Shown piece by piece: positions 35,117-43,370 of a DNA stretch of 56,903 nucleotides (positions are counted from its first letter, which is position 1; each line of letters begins with the position of its first letter). Source of the stretch: Rhodoglobus sp. (GTDB taxonomy: Bacteria > Actinomycetota > Actinomycetes > Actinomycetales > Microbacteriaceae); the NCBI GenBank assembly GCA_025464445.1, contig JAODLY010000039.1, positions 1 to 56,903 of the forward strand, read 5' to 3'. Under the pieces are notes generated by a model that did no database searches, was not told the origin of the DNA, and was given only the letters and a program-made list of their open reading frames with translations. A program made the position numbers and the translations under genes.

Positions 35117-36253
35117 ATGGCAAAGCGCACCGACTGGGATCTCGTGGTAGTCGGCGCGGGACCGGCGGGTGCCGCCGCCGCCATCGCGGCCCTTCGCGCC
35201 AGGCCGGATGCGAAGGTGCTGCTGCTCGACCGCGCCCCGTTGGGGCGCGACAAGGTGTGCGGTGACGGGATCGCCCCGCACGCCGTCGCGGAACTCGCCG
35301 CGCTCGGTGTCGACGCCGTGCGGGTCGAGGAGCACGTCGCGAGCGTGCGCCTCGTCGGCCCCGGCGGCACGGATGCCGGTGCGCTCACGACAAGCCCCGG
35401 CTACGTGATCCCGCGCGCCGAGTTCGACGAACGCCTGCTGCGCGCGGCGCTGGAGGCTGGGGCCGAGTTCGAGCTGGCCCGGGTTTCAACCCTTACCGGC
35501 GGAGTCGTCAACGAGCGCTGGCGGGCCCCCGTCGTGATCGGTGCTGACGGCAGCAACTCGGTGGTCCGCCGCGCGATCGGTGAGCCCGCCAACCACGGCA
35601 GGGCCCTCGCCGTCGCGATCCGCGGCTACGCCGCAACCCCGCCAGGCCAGCCGATCGAACTCACGATTCGTTGGGACAGCCAGCGCGCTGGCGGCCTCTG
35701 CTACGCCTGGGCGTTCCCGACGGCGCACGGCACCACGAATGTCGGCTACGGCATGTCGTCGGCTGCCCCCCACCACAACCGCGCCTACCTCGAGCGGCGC
35801 CTGGGCGAGCTGCTTCCGGAGTACGACCTCGACGGTGTCGAGCTCACCGGCCACACCCTGCCCCTCACCGTGAGGCGGCCCAGGCCCGCAGTCGGCCGCG
35901 CACTCCTGGTCGGGGATGCCGCGAGCCTCATCAACCCGTTCACCGGCGAGGGCATCTACAGCGCGATCGCCTCGGGCGCGCTCGCCGGGGCAGCCGCCAT
36001 GGGTGCGGAGCCGGGGCGCACGTATGCCGGGGCTCTCGCGTCCCGCTTCGGCCGCCAGCACCGGCAGACCACCGCGCTGTATCGCATCATCGACTTTCCC
36101 GTGGTGCTGAATACCGTCATCCGGGCGGCATCCAAAGACCCGAGGATGTTCGATCGCCTCCTCGAGGTCGGCCTCGGCGATGCGGCGTTCACGCCCGCCG
36201 ACTTCGCGCGGTTCGGGCGCTACGCTTTCGCCAACTCCCGCCCCGCCGCCTGA
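35117..36253 (+). CDS. Geranylgeranyl-reductase-family FAD oxidoreductase
   Basis: 378 residues. N-terminal FAD motif DLVVVGAGPAGAAAAIAALR; RDKVCGDGIAPHAVAEL near residue 45; VIGADGSNSVVRRAIG (second FAD motif); and RALLVGDAASLINPFTGEGI (third). These are signatures of the geranylgeranyl reductase/digeranylglycerophospholipid reductase family, which hydrogenates isoprenoid chains such as those of menaquinone, though the substrate cannot be read from the sequence. Ends 43 bp before tRNA-Ala. Confidence 0.92.
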   Translation: MAKRTDWDLVVVGAGPAGAAAAIAALRARPDAKVLLLDRAPLGRDKVCGDGIAPHAVAELAALGVDAVRVEEHVASVRLVGPGGTDAGALTTSPGYVIPRAEFDERLLRAALEAGAEFELARVSTLTGGVVNERWRAPVVIGADGSNSVVRRAIGEPANHGRALAVAIRGYAATPPGQPIELTIRWDSQRAGGLCYAWAFPTAHGTTNVGYGMSSAAPHHNRAYLERRLGELLPEYDLDGVELTGHTLPLTVRRPRPAVGRALLVGDAASLINPFTGEGIYSAIASGALAGAAAMGAEPGRTYAGALASRFGRQHRQTTALYRIIDFPVVLNTVIRAASKDPRMFDRLLEVGLGDAAFTPADFARFGRYAFANSRPAA

Positions 36254-36295
36254 TTCGAGCGCCCGACCGCGGGTGATATCCTTGCTACGCATCAC

Positions 36296-36368
36296 GGGCC
36301 CTTGGCGCAGTTGGTAGCGCGCCTCGTTCGCATCGAGGAGGTCAGGAGTTCAAATCTCCTAGGGTCCA
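36296..36368 (+). tRNA. tRNA-Ala (anticodon CGC)
   Basis: Acceptor GGGCCCT (36296-36302) pairs with AGGGTCC (36361-36367); anticodon stem CCTCG/CGAGG encloses loop TTCGCAT with CGC; T-arm AGGAG-TTCAAAT-CTCCT. No encoded CCA. Its last bases are repeated at 36559-36576 and 54556-54573, marking it as the attachment point of the accessory island. Confidence 0.96.
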
Positions 36369-36369
36369 C

Positions 36370-36558
36370 AGACGCCGGGAACGCCGCTCAGTCGAGCGGC
36401 GTTCTTTCGTTAAGCGGAGCGGCGTTCCCGGCGGCTGCGAACCCCTCGCAGCACTTTGGATGAGCAGGGGTCCCCGCCGCGCCGGTTCCGACGCGTTGCG
36501 CCTCCCTCGACTCGATGTCCGCGCTGCCGCGCAACGTGGCGGCCGTGCCGGTGGGGCA
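36370..36558. mobile_element. 189-bp palindromic element at tRNA-Ala 3' end (copy 2)
   Basis: Lies exactly between the tRNA-Ala end and a copy of it, and is 189 bp like the one at tRNA-Arg. Left half: inverted repeat GCCGGGAACGCCGCT (36374-36388) with AGCGGCGTTCCCGGC (36418-36432). Right half (36437-36557): imperfect hairpin starting GCGAACCCCTCGCAGC and GGGGTCCCCGCC, ending GCGCAACGTGGCGGCC and GTGCCGGTGGGGC. The left half differs in sequence from copy 1 but keeps the form, while the right halves are related. No coding capacity. Confidence 0.6.
36379..36405 (+). terminator. Terminator-like hairpin after tRNA-Ala
   Basis: GAACGCCGCT (36379-36388) pairs perfectly with AGCGGCGTTC (36394-36403) around CAGTC-G, followed by TTTCGTT. 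A good intrinsic terminator for the tRNA transcript, located inside the left half of the 189-bp element. Confidence 0.75.
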
Positions 36559-36743
36559 AAATCTCCTAGGGTCCACGCAAATGTTCAAACCCCGCTCAAC
36601 CAGGCTCGGATGCCAGTGATTGAGGGGGGTCTTTCAGTTCGAAGCTCGACGCGGTCGCAAAAGATACCGAGGAGATTCGAACCTCAGCAACTGCGCTTTT
36701 CTACGGTCACCGGGGCCCTAGCCGAAGAACCGCAAGGCTTCGC
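36435..36743. repeat. Left ~310-bp direct repeat of the island, containing a tRNA-Ala 3' end copy
   Basis: This stretch recurs at 54431-54740. The first 95 bases are about 80% alike, the last about 205 bases differ at only three or so positions. At 36559-36576 it contains AAATCTCCTAGGGTCCAC, identical to tRNA-Ala 36352-36369. It also contains, on the minus strand, GAGGTTCGAATCTCCTC, which looks like another tRNA T-arm remnant. The repeat runs into the 3' end of the RHH gene. Confidence 0.85.
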
Positions 36744-37093
36744 TCGATGCTCGAGTTTGAAGGAGCCTTGTCCTTGGCAGCGTCGCGGCTCAGGGGAGTG
36801 ACCTTCTTGGCGGGCTCCTTGGCGAAGATCGCCTCGATGGCGTTGCGCTTGGTTTGGGCCTCGCGCTCGATGTCCGCCCGGACCGTCTCGGCACGCTTGA
36901 GCACTTGAGGATCGGACTTGCTGCGTTCGATCCAGTCCTCCAGCGAGAGACGGATTTCTTCGGTGACACTGCGGTCGTTGAGCTGGGCGATGACGTCCAA
37001 CTGCGCTCGCAGGTCATCGGTGATGCGAACCGCAAGGGTGCGCATCTGACCTGTGGCTCCCGCGTACTGCGGGAATCCGGATGTCTCACTCAT
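36707..37093 (-). CDS. Ribbon-helix-helix-type DNA-binding or antitoxin-like protein
   Basis: 128 residues from ATG 37093 (GAGGAGG eight bases upstream). Residues about 18-55 (RTLAVRITDDLRAQLDVIAQ, LNDRSVTEEIRLSLEDWI) have the strand-helix-helix form of CopG/Arc-type proteins. The tail is Lys/Ala-rich. No toxin gene follows. The last about 12 codons lie within the direct repeat shared with the right island end, so the gene end was probably created by the recombination. Probably a remnant or orphan regulator. Confidence 0.65.
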   Translation of the reverse strand: MSETSGFPQYAGATGQMRTLAVRITDDLRAQLDVIAQLNDRSVTEEIRLSLEDWIERSKSDPQVLKRAETVRADIEREAQTKRNAIEAIFAKEPAKKVTPLSRDAAKDKAPSNSSIERSLAVLRLGPR

Positions 37094-37262
37094 GTGAGCC
37101 ACCTCCTCATTCTTGATGCGGCCGACGAACCGAATGGTTCCTCTGCAAGCCGCACGGCAATGAGGAGTGGACCTCGAATTATGCTCCGATGTGGCGCACG
37201 TTCAATATTCCGATCGCCAAATAGCTTGAGATCCTGCTGTCTTCAGCAGGACGTCCTGAGAA

Positions 37263-38123
37263 TCAGGTCACGGGCACTGGATGATCACGCCGCTTGAGAA
37301 TTACGTCGAGCTGGATCAGCACCTGATCGCGTTCGCTCGTCCACCGATCGACACCCGCGCTGCCGGGCACCAATCCAGTGAGCAACTTGTCGGAAACCTG
37401 GATCGTTGTCTCGATGGCGTAAGCGCAGTATTCGATCAGCATCTGGTCGTCGCGTTGAAGCTTCCGTTGCTTGGAATCAAAAAAGTTCCCAGTCGCCCAG
37501 CCTTGCCCATGGGCCGCCGCCGACATGCCCGAGTAGAGTTCTGGCGCCTCGCGGTAGATCTCATTCAGGAGCCGAGTCGCGAGTTCAGTGAGTCCCGTTT
37601 TCGTCAAAGACAATCCGAAGCTGACCAGGAAATCAGCAATGCGCTGTCGATACTCTGCGACGGGTACCTTTACGACGTCAGCGCTTCCGCGATGGTGGAC
37701 TTGCAGCTGGTGCTGCTCCGGGTAGCGGAGATCCGCGTGCTCTAGGGATGCATGCCGCACGAGCAGCTCATCGGCTGTCGCGCTCGACAGTATCCAGTCA
37801 GCACGAGCGAGAGCTTCAACGGTTCCTCGGGCCAATGTGGCGAGTGCGACTGTGTAGCCGTGAGTCGAGCGCGCTAGCTCAGCCAAACCTCGTCCTTGTT
37901 CGCACGCGGCAAGCAGTGCTCGTTCAAGAGCGAATCGGATGCCGTCGAGCGCGGGGTTGCCATCCCACAGACGGCTGTTCGCCCACTTCGCGTCAATTGC
38001 GCCAGCAGCCGCGAAAGCCCAGCCCTCTTCGTACGCCGTCGTCGCCAACCGAGCACTTGCGTTCATCGTCCTGAGCACCGCAGCGGTCAGCATTCGGCGA
38101 TCCCGCTCAAGTAGTTCGACCAT
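37263..38123 (-). CDS. Hypothetical helical protein next to mcrC-like gene
   Basis: 286 residues, mostly predicted helix. Notable stretches: LLAACEQGRGLAELARSTHG, LSSATADELLVRHASLEHAD and LYSGMSAAAHGQGWATGNFF. The SAAAHG segment occurs in several uncharacterised bacterial families with buried His residues. No membrane helix, nuclease or ATPase motif. It follows the McrC-type gene by 115 bp on the same strand and could be the last gene of the restriction cassette or a separate unit. Confidence 0.6.
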   Translation of the reverse strand: MVELLERDRRMLTAAVLRTMNASARLATTAYEEGWAFAAAGAIDAKWANSRLWDGNPALDGIRFALERALLAACEQGRGLAELARSTHGYTVALATLARGTVEALARADWILSSATADELLVRHASLEHADLRYPEQHQLQVHHRGSADVVKVPVAEYRQRIADFLVSFGLSLTKTGLTELATRLLNEIYREAPELYSGMSAAAHGQGWATGNFFDSKQRKLQRDDQMLIEYCAYAIETTIQVSDKLLTGLVPGSAGVDRWTSERDQVLIQLDVILKRRDHPVPVT

Positions 38124-38238
38124 GGATCAACTCTGGTCCTATCGACCGACAGGATGTCCGCGCGAAGAGAATGCGTGAGGTGCGAATGTTCGCGACGACT
38201 CGAACGAACCGAGCAGCTCCGTGAGAGCGACGCCCAAG

Positions 38239-39531
38239 CTAGTCCAGTTGCGGATCCCGCGCAGCATAGGAAATCTGACCAGACTTTGCGCCTGCAACCA
38301 AGCGATCGAACCCGTCTCGGGTGGCAAGGCCCTGCACCTGCACCTCGATCCCATCTACGGCGATGTCGTCGATGAGAACCTGGTCGAACCTGCGCCACTC
38401 GCCGGTGCTGAGGTTCGCGACAGACTTTGAGCTCGGGTAGAGCAAGACAATGTAGCGGGAGTCGGCAGCCCGCACGAACGCGAGGGACTCGTATAGGTCG
38501 CTGCTCCGAATCCGCGACGCCTTGGCCAAGTGTGTCTTGTATTTCGCATCGAGCAGCAACGTTTTTGCACCACCACGTTCGACGGTGATGTCCGGCGTAA
38601 CTTCAACGGGGCGATCCCCTCGGAAACCGAGAGTGAGCCGCGCCTGTCCCGTGACACGCCGACCAAGGTTAGAACGCCGCACGATGTGCTCACATAGCTG
38701 CTGCCATGCCTGCCAGGTCGAGAGTACGAAGCCCGGCCCGGTGAATCTTCCTGAAGTGAGATCTAGCCCGAGGCCATTCGCGACGAGCTGAGACAACTCG
38801 TAAGCCGTGTCCCAACTGCTGTAGCGCGGGGGTAGTGACGCGAAGGTCGTCGGGGTGCGTCCCTGGGGCCGGAATTGGCGGGCGCGAAGCTCGAGCTGAG
38901 CCTCAGTATCAGCATCGGATACTTCTGAAATGAGCGTCTCGAGCGCCGCGGCAAGCGTGGCGTTGTACGGGTTGCGCTTTGTCAGTTCAAGATTGCTCAT
39001 GCGGAAGCCGTCTGGTTCCGGCAGCGTCAGTGACTCCCAGTCCACGTCTCCGTCAAGTGAGAAGTCAGACCGTGAATGACGACGATAGCTCCGTATTGGT
39101 CGGCGCTGGTTCTCATCGTGCATCGAGAGTAGAGACCGAGCAATCAGTGTCGCGAGCGCGCCACGGTCTGCAACATCCGCCGTAATCTCGTCGTGCGCAA
39201 GTAAGTGGCCAGTCTGCACGAGTACCGCGAGTACGAAGAAGTCCATGCGCCAGGTCGGCGACGCCGGATCCAGGAACTTCGGCACGACTTCCAGCTCGAC
39301 GCGCTCATTCAGACGAAGGAGGCCAGCTATGCCGTCCATGCGCCATGCGCCCGCTGCGTTGACATCAATCGGATCGGCGTCGTAGCCGAACTGAGCTCGC
39401 AAGCGATCGTTCAACTCACGTAACTGAACGCCTATCTCGGCTTCCGAGACCCCGCTGGCTCGCGCGACCTCAACAGTTGTCGCAGGGCGACGTTCCAGTT
39501 CGTGGAACACCAGCCGGATGCGCTCGCTCAT
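38239..39531 (-). CDS. McrC-family restriction subunit
   Basis: 430 residues. The C-terminal half holds the PD-(D/E)xK nuclease core: EVTPDITVERGGAKTLLLDAKYKTHL, with Asp, Asp and Lys in place; RYIVLLYPSSKS follows. The N-terminal region (LRLNERVELEVVPKFLDPAS) and central segment SLPPRYSSWDTAYELSQLVA are typical of McrC. McrC couples to the McrB GTPase and cuts DNA. Its ATG overlaps the stop of the McrB-type gene by four bases (ATGA). Here it sits in a five-gene overlapping cassette with two adenine methyltransferases. Confidence 0.88.
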   Translation of the reverse strand: MSERIRLVFHELERRPATTVEVARASGVSEAEIGVQLRELNDRLRAQFGYDADPIDVNAAGAWRMDGIAGLLRLNERVELEVVPKFLDPASPTWRMDFFVLAVLVQTGHLLAHDEITADVADRGALATLIARSLLSMHDENQRRPIRSYRRHSRSDFSLDGDVDWESLTLPEPDGFRMSNLELTKRNPYNATLAAALETLISEVSDADTEAQLELRARQFRPQGRTPTTFASLPPRYSSWDTAYELSQLVANGLGLDLTSGRFTGPGFVLSTWQAWQQLCEHIVRRSNLGRRVTGQARLTLGFRGDRPVEVTPDITVERGGAKTLLLDAKYKTHLAKASRIRSSDLYESLAFVRAADSRYIVLLYPSSKSVANLSTGEWRRFDQVLIDDIAVDGIEVQVQGLATRDGFDRLVAGAKSGQISYAARDPQLD

Positions 39532-40640
39532 CCCGAGGCGATGAGGGTGAGGAGGCGATAAAGCTCGTCGGGCGCGGGGCGAACTGGTCCGTTGATTCGC
39601 CGGACCGACTGGCCAGCGAATGTTGCCTCAGTGAGTGTGTATGGGCTTCCCTCCTCCTCCGCGCGAAGCACGTCGGACACCGCGCGGGTATTCCCAAAGA
39701 ACACCTCGTTGACGTGCGCATGGATCTTGGCCCAGACGTGTTCAAGGTATTCGTTTGCTTCGGCGAGAGACCCGCCCGGCGCAACACTCGGCATCAGTGC
39801 ACCCTGCCCGAGGCGGTAGGGCTCTCCGCGGCCCATGAGAATCCGATCGTTGATCACCTCCCATGCACGAACGAGCGCTTCGTAGAGGTCGGATGGCGAG
39901 CTCGGCAATTCTGGGAGAGGGCCAGCGGCTTCGGGAAGTCCGAAGTGTTGACGAAGTACTGCAACGCTCGGCTCCAGTCGATAAGGGTAGAACCGGCGAA
40001 GGAAGGCCACGTCCAGCGGCTCGACGCTCGTGTCCGCCTCATTCATCGCCGCGAGAATGTAGACGTCATTTGGAATCGCGAACCGTTCGTGCTCGCCCCC
40101 GTCACCGAGGATCTCGAACTCCTGCGTGGTCTCAGTCAACGCGCCATTTGAGTCGAGCCGCTTGTCAGCTTCTAGCCCAACGATTGCGCTCCCAAACGCG
40201 GCAACTGCCGGACCACGGTTGATCTCGTCGATGATGACGAGCGCAGCGTGCCCGTCATGTGCGGCATGTAAAGAAGCCCGATGCAGGGTTCCGCTCGTGA
40301 CTTCGAAGTCGCCAGCTTGACCGACCTTCGGTACCAGTCCCCGCATAAAGTCCCGGTACTTGGTGTTCTGATCGAATACGGTTGGGAAGGTCTGGCGGCT
40401 AACCGTGCGGTCCGGGCTGGGAAACCAATCTGGAATAGAACTCGTCGCTGGCGGAAGCGGGATCACGCCGTAAGGGTTAGCGCCCGTATCTCCAAGCTCC
40501 CACTCGAAGAACCGGCGCACCTCGGATAGCAGACGAGACTTTCCTGTCCCGGGCGGACCGGAGATGATCACGTTCTTGCTGACAACTAGGGCGCGTAGTA
40601 CAGCTCGCGCGTCAGGGCCGATATCGCTCTCACTCGGCAT
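39528..40640 (-). CDS. McrB-family AAA+ GTPase
   Basis: 370 residues from ATG 40640, overlapping the previous gene by 11 bases. Walker A GPPGTGKSRLLSEVRRF, Walker B ALVIIDEINRGPAVAAFGSA (the McrB-specific DEINR form), sensor ILAAMNEADTSVEPLDVAFL and RRFYPYRLEP. The N-terminal DNA-reading domain of classical McrB is absent: only about 25 residues precede Walker A. The DNA-reading role may therefore belong to the 200-residue protein encoded just upstream; this is inference. Confidence 0.9.
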   Translation of the reverse strand: MPSESDIGPDARAVLRALVVSKNVIISGPPGTGKSRLLSEVRRFFEWELGDTGANPYGVIPLPPATSSIPDWFPSPDRTVSRQTFPTVFDQNTKYRDFMRGLVPKVGQAGDFEVTSGTLHRASLHAAHDGHAALVIIDEINRGPAVAAFGSAIVGLEADKRLDSNGALTETTQEFEILGDGGEHERFAIPNDVYILAAMNEADTSVEPLDVAFLRRFYPYRLEPSVAVLRQHFGLPEAAGPLPELPSSPSDLYEALVRAWEVINDRILMGRGEPYRLGQGALMPSVAPGGSLAEANEYLEHVWAKIHAHVNEVFFGNTRAVSDVLRAEEEGSPYTLTEATFAGQSVRRINGPVRPAPDELYRLLTLIASG

Positions 40641-41232
40641 GACAGAACTGCGCTCCCGAGCCGAACTCGTAGTATCCCTGCACGGGCACAAGGCTCCCGC
40701 GGCGACCGGAGTTCTTGTTCTCTGTGACCGCCAAACACGCCAAGATGGCACTCGTGATTTCCGGTGCCCAGGCGCTACTTCGCAGCTGGTCCTCGTAGGC
40801 ATACTCAACCCGAATGGACTGGTCATTGAAGAGAATAAAGAGAACGAACACTTTGCCGCGATTGGTCGCGGGAAGTCGACCACCTAGCGCCGGACTCTGG
40901 TGAATCCGCGCGATCCGATCCTCGTTTGGCCGCGACGAAGTCGGGGGCCAGTACTCCAGTTGCGTTGTCTGCGGGTTCTTTGATGCGTCGAGATAGATCA
41001 CGTCGGCCGTGCGGATAGCGGCGCCGCCTCGCCCCGTCCCAGTCTGTGTGAAGATGCGATGCATCACCGTTCGAAATGTTCGGAAGGGAACTCGCAGATC
41101 GCGCGCACCACCACCGTTCGTGCTGTCATTCGACGTCGCAGTGAGTTTCCGTAGATCGCCGGCGACTACTTCCTTGTAGACAACGAGCGTCGGTCTCAAC
41201 GATGAGCTGATCGCCACTCCTGTCCTTCCCAT
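40630..41232 (-). CDS. Unknown 200-residue protein inside the methyltransferase-McrBC cassette
   Basis: 200 residues. It overlaps the preceding methyltransferase gene by 37 bases and the McrB gene by 11, so it belongs to the cassette. Conserved-looking parts are VVYKEVVAGDLRKLTATSND, GGGARDLRVPFRTFRTVMHR and GKVFVLFILFNDQSIRVEYA. No catalytic motif is obvious. By position it could be the DNA-recognition or effector subunit missing from the short McrB. I do not recognise its family. Confidence 0.7.
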   Translation of the reverse strand: MGRTGVAISSSLRPTLVVYKEVVAGDLRKLTATSNDSTNGGGARDLRVPFRTFRTVMHRIFTQTGTGRGGAAIRTADVIYLDASKNPQTTQLEYWPPTSSRPNEDRIARIHQSPALGGRLPATNRGKVFVLFILFNDQSIRVEYAYEDQLRSSAWAPEITSAILACLAVTENKNSGRRGSLVPVQGYYEFGSGAQFCHAE

Positions 41233-43370
41233 ACATATTCGGCCGGGACGAAAGGTATGGCACCCATCTCCAGCGCGCGATCCACACGATCGGCTTCGAT
41301 CTGTGGAACATCATCGTAGAGCTTACCGAGGTCGCTTAGAACGCAGTCACGCGTGATAGTAGACGCGGACTCTCCATAGAGCGTCGGTTGTCCGCGGTCT
41401 AGAAGTGGGAAGTCATCGAGCACCAGACGCATCTGGTCAACGGTGACTCCCCACGTGAAGGCGGTAAGAGCGTCGATACGCGAGCGCAGCCTCCCGACCA
41501 AACCACGATCGACTTCGGAGTTACCTTCTGCGGCAGTGACGGCCTGCGCCAACTCGATGAGCGAAAGACCGATATCGCTCGCCGGCGTGATTTTAGGCAA
41601 AGGAAGCGCGTCGAGAATGAAGAAGTTGACGGTCGTTGTGACGACCCTGCGCAACATCCAGTCCACAACAAGCGAGTTGGTCAGGGCCAAGAACAGGCCC
41701 TCAATGGCCGGGTCTCCCTGGGGGAAGTTAAGAGTCGGCACCTTATTGCCGCATACAACACCGGCGGGCACGCGCGCTACGAGCAGGGATCGCTCGTTGG
41801 TCTGCCCAGTGATGTCGCAGAACCCGATGCGTGATCGCGAGATCCGCCCACCGGTCCCCGCTGACAGATCACTCGGTGAAATGAACCATTGCGTTTCCAG
41901 CTTGTCGCCGGAGAGTTCCTGGGGTTCCCAGATAGCGGCGCGACCCTCGCCGCTGACATAGCGCTTGGATCGCCACCGGTACTGACTGACATGCCGTCCC
42001 TCCAGCAGCGGGACGGCATCTCCAGTCTGACTTGAGCTGAACAGATGGCGGTCCAGGGTCATGTCCACTTCGCGACGATATTGCGGATGCCACGGACCAG
42101 CCAGGTCTCCCACCGTGATTGCCCTACGCGACAGGTCGGCGTATAGGCGCCACTCGGCATCTGTCTTGACCTCAGGCAACGAAAAGTCCGGGCGAAGCGA
42201 GGCAAGTCGTTCTCGCGGGATCTGGACTGCCTGCTGGGGTAGTCCACCTGTTCGATCTGCGACGCGAAGCTCGATCGCCTCCTTCTCCCCGTTTCCGATT
42301 CGAGCGGTGACCGCCAAGAATTTGAACCGAGTGTCGATTGCGAAATGCCGCGCGCGGTTCTCGATGACGGAAATGGACAACTCGCTTGATACCTCGGCCA
42401 GCTCGCGCCGGAGCATCTCGGTTCCCTGAGATCGGACGAGGCCAGCGGGAAGGAGCATCGCGACAATGCCGTCGTCGGCTGCGAGGGACAATCCCAACTC
42501 TAGGAACAGCTTGTAGAGGTCATGTTCCCCGCGCCCCTGGAGGCTTGTGTCGCCTGTGACGGAGCGGATGTAATTCAACAGCTCCGTACGCGAAGCGGAA
42601 AGGTCTATGTCGACGTCGAAGCTCTCCCCGTAGCGCCGTGACTTCCCCGCGCGCTGTGCCGACTCGTGTCGCGAGGCGCGCAACCGCTCCCACGGCGGGT
42701 TGCCGATGACGAGAGCGGCACCCCGACCGGCGAGAACGCGCCAGGCGTCGCGACTCTTCAAGCTGTCCTGGACGAGAAGCCGGTTATTGAATCCCGCGAC
42801 AGCGTCCAGGCTTGTGGTGAGGCTTGCCACCGAAAGGCGCGCGCCGCGGAGCGCCACCTCAGACAAATCGGCCCCCGTCAGTCGGTTGCGGATGACCTCG
42901 TCTCGCAGCGCGCCGTCGGGGACTTCCATCACCGCGGCGACTAGCAAAATGCCGGAGCCGCAGGCGGTATCTACCCAGATCCCGTCTGTCGAGATCTTCG
43001 GGACGCTTTGACCCGCCACAAGCTGGGCGAGCCTCCAGTCGGTGTAGTACGCTCCCGAGCTGCGCTGGTCGGCGCTCGTCAGCACCTCCCGACTCAGCGC
43101 GGAGAGCGCCAATGGGATCGGAATCCCGGTTTGGGCGATCCGCCCGAGCACGTCATCAATCCAGGCAGAGGACAGACCCGTCGGCACTGTGTTCGGTCCC
43201 GCGAAGCGCAGCCAATAGTCGGTCACCGCCCATCCGGCGTGCTGACCAGCCACCATCTCGAGCAGAGTTAGTCGCCCCGACCAGGTGCCATCTTCCAGCC
43301 CGAGCCTGCGCGCAAGCATGGTCAGTTCGGTATCTACACCGCGGAGAAGCGTTGCCTCGACACTCTTCAC
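41196..43370 (-). CDS. Type IIG/Eco57I-like adenine-specific DNA methyltransferase
   Basis: 724 residues. Motif X/I region SSGAYYTDWRLAQLV and GIWVDTACGSGILLVAAVME (AdoMet site), motif IV VIGNPPWERLRASRHESA (NPPW, N6-adenine type), motif VIII-like DGIVAMLLPAGLVRSQGTE. The C-terminal half has a target-recognition-like segment (PLLEGRHVSQYRWRSKRYV, LVVDWMLRRVVTTTVNFFIL). No nuclease motif, so it modifies DNA only. Its start overlaps the D12-type gene stop (four bases). Confidence 0.9.
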   Translation of the reverse strand: MKSVEATLLRGVDTELTMLARRLGLEDGTWSGRLTLLEMVAGQHAGWAVTDYWLRFAGPNTVPTGLSSAWIDDVLGRIAQTGIPIPLALSALSREVLTSADQRSSGAYYTDWRLAQLVAGQSVPKISTDGIWVDTACGSGILLVAAVMEVPDGALRDEVIRNRLTGADLSEVALRGARLSVASLTTSLDAVAGFNNRLLVQDSLKSRDAWRVLAGRGAALVIGNPPWERLRASRHESAQRAGKSRRYGESFDVDIDLSASRTELLNYIRSVTGDTSLQGRGEHDLYKLFLELGLSLAADDGIVAMLLPAGLVRSQGTEMLRRELAEVSSELSISVIENRARHFAIDTRFKFLAVTARIGNGEKEAIELRVADRTGGLPQQAVQIPRERLASLRPDFSLPEVKTDAEWRLYADLSRRAITVGDLAGPWHPQYRREVDMTLDRHLFSSSQTGDAVPLLEGRHVSQYRWRSKRYVSGEGRAAIWEPQELSGDKLETQWFISPSDLSAGTGGRISRSRIGFCDITGQTNERSLLVARVPAGVVCGNKVPTLNFPQGDPAIEGLFLALTNSLVVDWMLRRVVTTTVNFFILDALPLPKITPASDIGLSLIELAQAVTAAEGNSEVDRGLVGRLRSRIDALTAFTWGVTVDQMRLVLDDFPLLDRGQPTLYGESASTITRDCVLSDLGKLYDDVPQIEADRVDRALEMGAIPFVPAEYVWEGQEWRSAHR

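Noticed and set aside
36640-36680. Additional tRNA gene in the direct repeat (minus strand)
   Set aside because: GAGGTTCGAATCTCCTC resembles a T-arm, but no acceptor, D-arm or anticodon arm can be built around it; at most a tRNA-end remnant.
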